Source: Cellvibrionaceae bacterium (GTDB taxonomy: Bacteria; Pseudomonadota; Gammaproteobacteria; Pseudomonadales; Cellvibrionaceae). From it: a stretch of 6,070 nt of DNA. The notes beneath the pieces are model-generated. The model worked only from the letters and a program-made list of their open reading frames with translations. It did no database searches and was not told the origin of the DNA. How positions within the stretch are numbered: the stretch's first letter is position 1; every line of letters starts with the position of its first letter. Shown here one piece after another: positions 1-5,522 of the stretch. A program made the position numbers and the translations under genes. The stretch covers positions 1 to 6,070 of the forward strand of contig JAOXRV010000729.1 in assembly GCA_025800435.1 (NCBI GenBank), written 5' to 3'.

Positions 1-1942
1 GATGGAGCATATTCCCGGGCCGGATTTCCCCACCGCCGGTATTATCAATGGCCGCGCCGGTATCGTGCAGGCCTACCGCACGGGGCGCGGTCGCATCTAT
101 GTGCGCGCCAAGGCCGAGGTCGAACACAACGAGAAGACCAACCGCGATACCATTATCATTCACGAGATTCCCTATCAGGTGAACAAGGCTCGCCTGATCG
201 AGAAGATCGCCGAGCTGGTAAAAGATAAAAAGATCGAGGGTATCGCCAGCGATGGCCTGCGCGATGAATCCGATAAAGACGGCCTGCGCGTGGTGATCGA
301 GATGAAGCGCGGCGAGTCCGGCGAGGTCTTACTCAATAACCTCTACGCCCAGACCCAGCTGCAATCGGTGTTCGGTATCAATATTGTGGCCCTGGTCGAC
401 GGTCAGCCCAAGGTACTCAACCTCAAGCAGCTGCTTGAATATTTTATTTTGCACCGCCGCGAGGTGGTTACCCGCCGCACGGTTTACCTGCTGCGCAAAG
501 CCCGCGAGCGCGGTCATATTCTAGAAGGCCTGGCGGTTGCCATTGCCAATATCGACCCGGTGATCGAGCTGATCAAATCCTCACCCTCACCGGCCGAGGC
601 CAAGCAGGCCTTGATGGCCAAGGGCTGGGCCACCAGTGAAATTGCAGACTTTTTAGAGCGCTTAGAAGAGGGCGCCTGTCGCCCCGACGACCTGGGCCCT
701 GAGTTTGGCCTGCGCGAAAGTATGTACTACCTATCTGAGGCCCAGGCCCAGGCAATCTTGGAGCTGCGTCTGCACCGCTTAACCGGTATGGAGCACGATA
801 AGCTGCTGGCAGAATACAAAGAGCGCTTGGCCCAAATTGCCGAGTACCTTGAGATTCTGGGCAGTGCCGAGCGCTTGATGGAAGTGATCCGCGCAGAGCT
901 ACAAGAAGTGGTGGCCAGCTACGGCGACGAACGCCGCACCGCGATCCAGCACTCCCAACAAGATTTAACCGTGGAAGACCTGATTACCGAAGAAGATCGG
1001 GTGGTGACTATCTCCCACGGCGGCTACGCCAAAACCCAACCCCTGACCGATTACCAGGCCCAGCGCCGTGGCGGCATGGGTAAAGCTGCCACCGCCGTTA
1101 AAGACGAAGACTTTGTCGAGCACCTATTAATTGCCAGCACTCACGACACGATCTTGTGTTTTACCAACGCCGGCAAGGTGTACTGGCTTAAGGTCTATCA
1201 AATTCCCGTGGCTGGGCGCCAGTCCCGCGGCCGCCCCATGGTTAATTTGCTGCCCTTAGATGACGACGAGCGCATCACGTCTATTCTGACCGTTAAAGAA
1301 TACCAGGACGATCACTTTATCTTTATGGCCACTGCCAACGGCACGGTCAAGAAAACTGCCCTGAGCCAGTTCTCGCGTCCGCGCACCTCGGGCCTGATCG
1401 CCATCGACCTGGAGCAGGGCAATGAGCTGGTCGGCACCGCCATCACCAATGGCGACAACGATGTGCTGCTGCTGTCCAGCGCTGGTAAAGCCGCCCGCTT
1501 TAAAGAGGCCGATGTGCGCGCCATGGGCCGTACCTCGCGCGGTGTGCGCGGTATTCGCCTGCAGGATGGCCAGCGCCTGATCTCGATGGTGATTCCCAAG
1601 CCCGAGGGCTGCGTGATGACCGTCAGTGAAAACGGCTATGGCAAGCAGACCAAGGTCGATGACTTCCCCACCAAGGGGCGCGGCAACCAGGGCGTTATCG
1701 CCATGCAGATGAGCGAGCGCAACGGCGATCTGGTGGGCGCGGTACAGGTGTTTGGCGGCGACGATGTCATGTTGATCTCCGATCAGGGCACCCTGGTGCG
1801 CACCCGCACCGACGAAGTGTCGGTGATGAGCCGCAACACCCAGGGCGTGCGCATGATTAAATTAAAAACCGGCGAGCAGCTTATTGGTCTGGAGCGGATC
1901 GAAGAATCCGACGAGGACGACCAAGCCAGCGAAGAGGAATAA
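1..1942 (+). CDS. gyrA: DNA gyrase subunit A, C-terminal ~75% (5' end outside window)
   Basis: Type II topoisomerase subunit that, with GyrB, introduces negative supercoils in an ATP-dependent way in the cytoplasm. The first complete codon is at base 2. The visible 646 residues align from about residue 221 of E. coli GyrA (875 aa), so the full protein would be roughly 866 aa. The winged-helix region with the catalytic tyrosine and the quinolone-resistance region lie upstream and are not seen. Visible parts (window residue numbers): the tower region with EIPYQVNKARLIEKIAEL (55-72) and QTQLQSVFGINIVAL (117-131); the long helical coiled coil, about 150-300; and the DNA-wrapping beta-pinwheel domain from about 320, opening with the GyrA box QRRGGMG (354-360). 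The last ~15 residues are a strongly acidic tail, as in other gammaproteobacterial GyrA. Oddities are a Met in the GyrA box and a two-residue insertion near 82-85. The methionine at base 2 is internal, not the start. Confidence 0.98.
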   Translation, partial: MEHIPGPDFPTAGIINGRAGIVQAYRTGRGRIYVRAKAEVEHNEKTNRDTIIIHEIPYQVNKARLIEKIAELVKDKKIEGIASDGLRDESDKDGLRVVIEMKRGESGEVLLNNLYAQTQLQSVFGINIVALVDGQPKVLNLKQLLEYFILHRREVVTRRTVYLLRKARERGHILEGLAVAIANIDPVIELIKSSPSPAEAKQALMAKGWATSEIADFLERLEEGACRPDDLGPEFGLRESMYYLSEAQAQAILELRLHRLTGMEHDKLLAEYKERLAQIAEYLEILGSAERLMEVIRAELQEVVASYGDERRTAIQHSQQDLTVEDLITEEDRVVTISHGGYAKTQPLTDYQAQRRGGMGKAATAVKDEDFVEHLLIASTHDTILCFTNAGKVYWLKVYQIPVAGRQSRGRPMVNLLPLDDDERITSILTVKEYQDDHFIFMATANGTVKKTALSQFSRPRTSGLIAIDLEQGNELVGTAITNGDNDVLLLSSAGKAARFKEADVRAMGRTSRGVRGIRLQDGQRLISMVIPKPEGCVMTVSENGYGKQTKVDDFPTKGRGNQGVIAMQMSERNGDLVGAVQVFGGDDVMLISDQGTLVRTRTDEVSVMSRNTQGVRMIKLKTGEQLIGLERIEESDEDDQASEEE

Positions 1943-1960
1943 GCCCGCGAACAGGAATAA
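1925..1960 (+). repeat. 18-bp imperfect tandem duplication spanning the gyrA stop codon
   Basis: Unit 1 is 1925-1942 (GCCAGCGAAGAGGAATAA) and unit 2 is 1943-1960 (GCCCGCGAACAGGAATAA). They match at 16 of 18 bases and directly abut. Unit 1 encodes Ala-Ser-Glu-Glu-Glu-stop, the true end of GyrA. Unit 2 is in the same frame and would encode Ala-Arg-Glu-Gln-Glu-stop. It is therefore a vestige of the coding tail and supplies a second in-frame stop. The repeat is seen directly; a slippage origin is inferred. Confidence 0.8.
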
Positions 1961-1967
1961 GCTCGGC

Positions 1968-1985
1968 TGAGGGGCAAACCTCTCG
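1968..1985 (+). other. Small hairpin downstream of gyrA
   Basis: GAGGGG (1969-1974) pairs with CCTCTC (1979-1984) around a CAAA loop, with one G-U wobble (1972/1981) and a possible closing U-G pair at 1968/1985. No T-run follows, so it is not a standard intrinsic terminator. It could protect the 3' end of the gyrA message or be chance pairing. Confidence 0.35.
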
Positions 1986-2009
1986 CCGCCGTTCCAACCA
2001 TAGCAACCC

Positions 2010-2028
2010 GCCGGCCCTTCAGGCCGGC
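2010..2028 (+). other. GC-rich hairpin in the gyrA-pheA spacer, no U-tract
   Basis: GCCGGCC (2010-2016) is perfectly complementary to GGCCGGC (2022-2028) around the five-base loop CTTCA. This gives a 7-bp all-GC stem that ends 26 bases before the pheA start. The bases after it (AGCAACCAGCG) lack the T-run of an intrinsic terminator. No ATG or GTG start, and no phenylalanine-codon run, occurs in 1943-2054, so a pheL-type attenuator is not supported. It may be a weak or factor-assisted terminator for gyrA, an RNA stability element, or a structure modulating pheA translation. Confidence 0.5.
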
Positions 2029-2040
2029 AGCAACCAGCGT

Positions 2041-2052
2041 AGTTCAAGTTCA
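2041..2052 (+). repeat. AGTTCA tandem repeat in place of a pheA ribosome binding site
   Basis: AGTTCAAGTTCA is two perfect head-to-tail hexamers ending two bases before the pheA ATG. It covers the position where a Shine-Dalgarno would be expected, and no GGAG-like sequence is present nearby. Initiation may rely on the unstructured, A/T-richer start region or on a signal I cannot recognise. Confidence 0.5.
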
Positions 2053-2054
2053 TT

Positions 2055-3176
2055 ATGTCTGAAAAAGAAACCGGCGCAGCCCCCAATCTGCTCAAGCTGC
2101 GCGAGCAAATTGACACCATCGATCAACAAATTTGCGATCTGATAAGTAATCGCGCTAACTGCGCCCAGCAAGTGGCGGATGTAAAGAAGGCCGAGCTGGC
2201 CGAGGGCGAAAGCCCCGAGTCGGTGATCTACTATCGCCCCGAGCGCGAGGCCCAGGTGTTGCGCAAAGCCATGGCCATGAACAATGGCCCGCTGGACGAC
2301 GAAGAGATGGCGCGCCTGTTCCGCGAGATTATGTCCGCCTGCCTGGCCTTGGAAGAGCCCACCAAAGTGGCCTACCTCGGCCCCGAGGGCACCTTTACCC
2401 AACAGGCGGCACTGAAACACTTTGGTCACTCGGCAGTGGCCTTACCATTCTCGGCCATCGATGAAGTGTTCCGTGAAGTGGCCGCCGGCGCGGTTAATTA
2501 CGGGGTGGTGCCGGTAGAAAACTCCACCGAGGGTGTAGTCAACCACACCCTAGACAATTTTATGGATTCCAATCTGCTGATCTGCGGCGAGGTAGAGCTG
2601 CGTATTCACCAACACCTGCTGGTTTCCAATGTCACCAAGACCGATGCTATTACCCGCATCTACTCCCACTCCCAGTCCCTGGCCCAGTGCCGCAAGTGGC
2701 TGGATGCCAACTACCCCAATGCCGAGCGCATAGCGGTTAACAGCAATTCCGATGCGGCCAAGCGCATCAAGGGCGAGTGGAACGCGGCGGCTATTGCCGG
2801 GCAGATGGCGGCAGATTTGTACGACCTGCAAGTACACGCGGAAAAAATTGAAGACCAACCCGATAACTCCACCCGCTTTTTAATTATTGGCAGCCAGGCG
2901 GTGCCCGCCAGCGGCAAAGATAAAACCTCGCTGCTGGTGTCTATGCGCAATGAGCCGGGCGCGCTGCACGATTTGCTGCAACCGTTTCATATTTACGGTA
3001 TCGACCTGACCCGCATCGAAAGTCGCCCCTCCAGCTCTGGTACCTGGAACTATGTGTTCTTTATCGACCTGGCCGGCCACCAAGACGATGCGGTGGTAAA
3101 AAAAGCCCTGGCCGATGTCGGCGCCAAAGCGGCCGATCTGCGGGTGCTGGGCTCCTACCCAGAAGCGGTGCTATAA
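2055..3176 (+). CDS. pheA: Bifunctional chorismate mutase / prephenate dehydratase (P-protein)
   Basis: Cytoplasmic enzyme that rearranges chorismate to prephenate and then dehydrates and decarboxylates it to phenylpyruvate, the precursor of phenylalanine. At 373 aa it is close to the usual length (Pseudomonas about 365). Domains in order: AroQ chorismate mutase, about 8-98, with probable active-site residues Arg16, Arg33, Lys44, Arg64, Glu65 and Glu100 (by eye; the E. coli counterpart of Glu100 is Gln88); prephenate dehydratase, about 104-280, with GPEGTFTQ (109-116), ENSTEG (155-160) and the catalytic TRF motif (273-275); ACT domain, about 291-373, with GALHDLL (302-308) and ESRP (322-325), the phenylalanine-binding motifs. 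Feedback inhibition by phenylalanine is therefore expected. The ATG at 2055 fits the family N-terminus, but no clear Shine-Dalgarno precedes it; a perfect AGTTCA tandem repeat sits there. The stop is 3 bases before the tyrA-aroA GTG, implying co-transcription. hisC, found next to pheA in relatives, is absent. Confidence 0.98.
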   Translation: MSEKETGAAPNLLKLREQIDTIDQQICDLISNRANCAQQVADVKKAELAEGESPESVIYYRPEREAQVLRKAMAMNNGPLDDEEMARLFREIMSACLALEEPTKVAYLGPEGTFTQQAALKHFGHSAVALPFSAIDEVFREVAAGAVNYGVVPVENSTEGVVNHTLDNFMDSNLLICGEVELRIHQHLLVSNVTKTDAITRIYSHSQSLAQCRKWLDANYPNAERIAVNSNSDAAKRIKGEWNAAAIAGQMAADLYDLQVHAEKIEDQPDNSTRFLIIGSQAVPASGKDKTSLLVSMRNEPGALHDLLQPFHIYGIDLTRIESRPSSSGTWNYVFFIDLAGHQDDAVVKKALADVGAKAADLRVLGSYPEAVL

Positions 3177-3179
3177 GTT

Positions 3180-5441
3180 GTGAGCGAAGCAAAAGCCTGC
3201 CGGCGTCTAGTGGTTGTTGGCATTGGTTTAATTGGCGGCAGTTTGGCCAAGGCGGCCAAACAGCGCGGCCTGTGTCAGCAGGTGGTCGGTATCGCCCGGC
3301 GTCAGCAAACCTGTGACGATGCCCTGAAGCTGGGGGTGGTCGACCGGGCCAGTACCTGCCTAGGAGAAATTGCCGCCGAACTTGGGGCCGGAGATATTAT
3401 TTTTATCTCGGTGCCGACCCTGGCGGTCGAAGCCAGCCTTAAAGAGATCGCCGCTGCGGTCTCACCCGAGGTCACCATTACCGATGGCGCCAGTGTCAAA
3501 GGCAGTGTGCTAGAGGCCGCCCGCGCGGTCTACGGCGAACTGCCCCCCCAGCTGGTGCCCGGCCACCCCATTGCCGGCGCCGAAAAAAGCGGCGTGGCGG
3601 CCAGCAATGCCGAGTTATACATTAACCACCGGGTTATTTTAACCCCCACCGAGAGCAGCGCTGCCGAGCACATTAGCCGGGTGCGCGAGCTGTGGCAGGG
3701 GGTAGGAGCCGAGGTTGTAGAGATGGATGTGGCCGAGCACGACGAAGTGCTGGCGGCCACCAGCCACTTGCCCCACGCCATTGCCTATTCGCTGGTGGAT
3801 ACCCTGGCCCACGATTCGGAAAACGAAAATATTTTTCGCTACGCCGCCGGCGGCTTTCGAGATTTTACCCGTATCGCCTCCAGCGACCCGGTCATGTGGC
3901 ACGATATTATGCGGGCCAATAAAGACAGTATCCTTTCGGCCATCGATTTATTTAGCGCCAATTTAGAGCGCCTGCGTAACGCCATTGAAAAACAAGACAG
4001 CGATCATCTGCTCGGCGTTTTTACTCGGGCCAAAGCCGCCCGGGATCACTTCACCACCTTATTAGCACAGCGAGCCTATACCCAAGCCATGCAAGAGCAA
4101 AACGATTCTATTATTGATTACCACTTGAGCCCCGGCGGCAGCGTCACTGGCCGGCTGCGGGTGCCGGGGGATAAATCCATTTCCCACCGTTCAATTATGC
4201 TCGGCTCATTGGCCGAGGGTATTACCGAGGTCGAAGGTTTTTTAGAGGGCGAAGATGCCCTGGCCACCTTGCAGGCCTTTCGCGATATGGGCGTGGTAAT
4301 CGAAGGCCCAGACGAGGGTCGGGTGCGCATTCACGGGGTTGGCCTGCACGGTTTACAGGCGCCCCCGGGCAAGCTCTATGTAGGTAACTCCGGCACCTCC
4401 ATGCGTTTACTGTCCGGTATTTTGGCCGGCCAGCGTTTTGCCACTGAAATGTCCGGCGATGTCTCGCTCAATAAGCGCCCGATGAACCGGGTAGCGATTC
4501 CCCTGCGCGACATGAACGCCGAGGTCGAGACTGCCGCCGAAGGCCGCCCCCCCATGCAAATCAACCCCAGCGAGGGTTTAAAAGCGATTCACTACGATAT
4601 GCCGATGGCCAGTGCCCAGGTTAAATCCTGTGTGCTGTTGGCCGGTCTCTACGCCGACGGCGAAACCTCGGTGACCGAGCCCGCGCCGACCCGCGACCAC
4701 ACCGAACGTATGCTGCGCGGCTTTGGCTACGAGGTAAAGCGCGAGGGCGATCGCATCAGTCTCTGCGGTGGCGGCAAACTGCGCGCCTGCAATATCGAAG
4801 TGCCTGCGGATATCTCCTCGGCCACTTTCTTTATGGTGGCCGCCGCCATTGCCCCGGGTTCGGATGTGAGCTTGGAGCATGTGGGCATGAACCCCACTCG
4901 AATTGGTGTGATCAATATTCTGCGCGCCATGGGCGCCGACCTGAGCCTTAGCAATGAGCGTGAAGTGGGCGGCGAGCCGGTGGCCGACGTGCGCGTGCGC
5001 TATGCGCCGCTTAAGGGCATTCACTTCCCCGAAGATCAGGTGCCCCTGGCCATCGATGAGTTCCCGGCGCTGTTTATCGCCGCCGCCTGCGCCGAGGGCG
5101 AATCGTTACTGACTGGCGCTGAAGAGCTGCGGGTCAAAGAGAGCGATCGCATTCAGGTAATGGCCGATGGCTTGATCGCCCTGGGTGTGGATGCGGTGCC
5201 CACCGCCGATGGCATAGTGATCCAGGGCAAGGGCTCGGCCGAGGGCAGTGCCCCGGTATTTGGCAGCGCCGATATCGAGTGTCACCACGACCACCGTATC
5301 GCCATGTCCTTTAGTGTGGCGGCGCTGCGCGCCAGTGGTGAGATTATTGTGCGCGATGCGGCCACGGTGTCGACTTCCTTCCCAAGCTTTGTCGAGCTGG
5401 CCAATACTTCGGGCATAAGCTTAGAAGTAAAGAGTCGTTAG
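3180..5441 (+). CDS. tyrA-aroA: Fused prephenate/cyclohexadienyl dehydrogenase - EPSP synthase
   Basis: A 753-aa two-enzyme fusion. The TyrA half (about 8-295) oxidatively decarboxylates prephenate and/or arogenate toward tyrosine. It has a Rossmann glycine motif GIGLIGGS (14-21), GHPIAGAEKSG (128-138), SHLPH (195-199, probable catalytic His) and FRDFTRIA (226-233, with the substrate-carboxylate Arg231). Residues ~296-314 form the linker. The AroA half (about 315-750) joins shikimate 3-phosphate and PEP to form EPSP. It has GDKSISHR (330-337), GNSGTSMRL (402-410), MASAQVKS (476-483), RDHTE (505-509), NPTR (571-574), Asp626 in IDEFP, RVKESDR (651-657) and DHRIAM (704-709). This tyrA-aroA fusion is known from Pseudomonas and relatives. 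The GTG start at 3180 lies 3 bases after the pheA stop and places the Rossmann motif at the normal distance from the N-terminus; no strong ribosome binding site is visible, so translational coupling to pheA is likely. Both halves look intact. Prephenate versus arogenate preference cannot be settled by eye. Confidence 0.97.
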   Translation: MSEAKACRRLVVVGIGLIGGSLAKAAKQRGLCQQVVGIARRQQTCDDALKLGVVDRASTCLGEIAAELGAGDIIFISVPTLAVEASLKEIAAAVSPEVTITDGASVKGSVLEAARAVYGELPPQLVPGHPIAGAEKSGVAASNAELYINHRVILTPTESSAAEHISRVRELWQGVGAEVVEMDVAEHDEVLAATSHLPHAIAYSLVDTLAHDSENENIFRYAAGGFRDFTRIASSDPVMWHDIMRANKDSILSAIDLFSANLERLRNAIEKQDSDHLLGVFTRAKAARDHFTTLLAQRAYTQAMQEQNDSIIDYHLSPGGSVTGRLRVPGDKSISHRSIMLGSLAEGITEVEGFLEGEDALATLQAFRDMGVVIEGPDEGRVRIHGVGLHGLQAPPGKLYVGNSGTSMRLLSGILAGQRFATEMSGDVSLNKRPMNRVAIPLRDMNAEVETAAEGRPPMQINPSEGLKAIHYDMPMASAQVKSCVLLAGLYADGETSVTEPAPTRDHTERMLRGFGYEVKREGDRISLCGGGKLRACNIEVPADISSATFFMVAAAIAPGSDVSLEHVGMNPTRIGVINILRAMGADLSLSNEREVGGEPVADVRVRYAPLKGIHFPEDQVPLAIDEFPALFIAAACAEGESLLTGAEELRVKESDRIQVMADGLIALGVDAVPTADGIVIQGKGSAEGSAPVFGSADIECHHDHRIAMSFSVAALRASGEIIVRDAATVSTSFPSFVELANTSGISLEVKSR

Positions 5442-5460
5442 TTTCGTCCTTAAGTTTTCT

Positions 5461-5466
5461 TATAAT
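5461..5466 (+). promoter_or_regulatory. Perfect TATAAT -10 box, candidate cysD promoter
   Basis: TATAAT occurs 56 bases before the cysD ATG, in the spacer just after tyrA-aroA. The A/T-rich run 5449-5466 stands out against GC-rich coding DNA. At 17-bp spacing the -35 position (5438-5443, TTAGTT) overlaps the tyrA-aroA stop codon and matches TTGACA poorly. There is no extended -10 TG. A weak -35 with a good -10 is what an activator-dependent promoter would look like; CysB, the usual activator of cys genes, is the obvious candidate, but I cannot identify a CysB site. Transcription would start near 5473. Confidence 0.5.
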
Positions 5467-5467
5467 G

Positions 5468-5493
5468 TCGCCCGCTGGGGCGGCGTTCGCCCT
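5468..5493 (+). promoter_or_regulatory. Two mutually exclusive GC hairpins in the cysD upstream region
   Basis: Three alternating arms are present: CGCCC (5469-5473), GGGCG (5478-5482) and CGCCC (5488-5492). The middle arm can pair with the left arm (GCTG loop) or the right arm (GCGTT loop), both as 5-bp perfect stems extendable by one wobble pair. The downstream TGTGTTTGG is only modestly T-rich, so a terminator for tyrA-aroA is possible but weak. If transcription starts near 5473, a transcript from the TATAAT promoter would lack most of the left arm and could form only the right hairpin. Read-through RNA from tyrA-aroA could form either. Confidence 0.4.
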
Positions 5494-5503
5494 GTGTTTG
5501 GCT

Positions 5504-5513
5504 ACAAATTTGT
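5504..5513. promoter_or_regulatory. ACAAATTTGT palindrome before the cysD start
   Basis: This is a perfect 10-bp inverted repeat ending 9 bases before the cysD ATG. It could be a small operator half-site pair. In RNA it could extend by C5502-G5515 and U5503-G5514 into a weak hairpin that covers GUGGA, the only Shine-Dalgarno-like sequence for cysD. A palindrome this short may be chance. Confidence 0.3.
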
Positions 5514-5522
5514 GGAAACACC

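Noticed and set aside
2010..2040. Intrinsic terminator for gyrA
   Set aside because: The stem is good, but no T-run follows it, so it is reported only as a hairpin.
1943..2054. pheL-like leader peptide and attenuator
   Set aside because: No ATG or GTG start codon and no phenylalanine-codon cluster exists in the spacer.
2019..2429. 136-codon open frame on the - strand spanning the spacer and the start of pheA
   Set aside because: It mirrors the chorismate mutase coding sequence. Its low-complexity composition and lack of motifs mark it as a shadow.
3692..3966. Two extra + strand open frames overlapping tyrA
   Set aside because: Both overlap the conserved SHLPH and FRDFTRIA region of the TyrA domain in other frames, have no ribosome binding site and no recognisable product.
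4089..4091. Internal ATG at the TyrA/AroA junction (Met304) as a separate aroA start
   Set aside because: The position would suit a stand-alone AroA, but there is no Shine-Dalgarno at a usable distance and the reading frame is continuous, as in known fusions.
4578..5024. 148-codon open frame on the - strand opposite aroA
   Set aside because: It lies wholly inside the well-supported EPSP synthase domain, has no recognisable motif, and is the kind of antisense opening that GC-rich codon bias produces.
4748..5151. Two GCGATCGC octamers inside aroA
   Set aside because: Each is explained by common codons for Gly/Ser-Asp-Arg. Two copies in 6 kb of GC-rich coding DNA do not suggest a repeat element.
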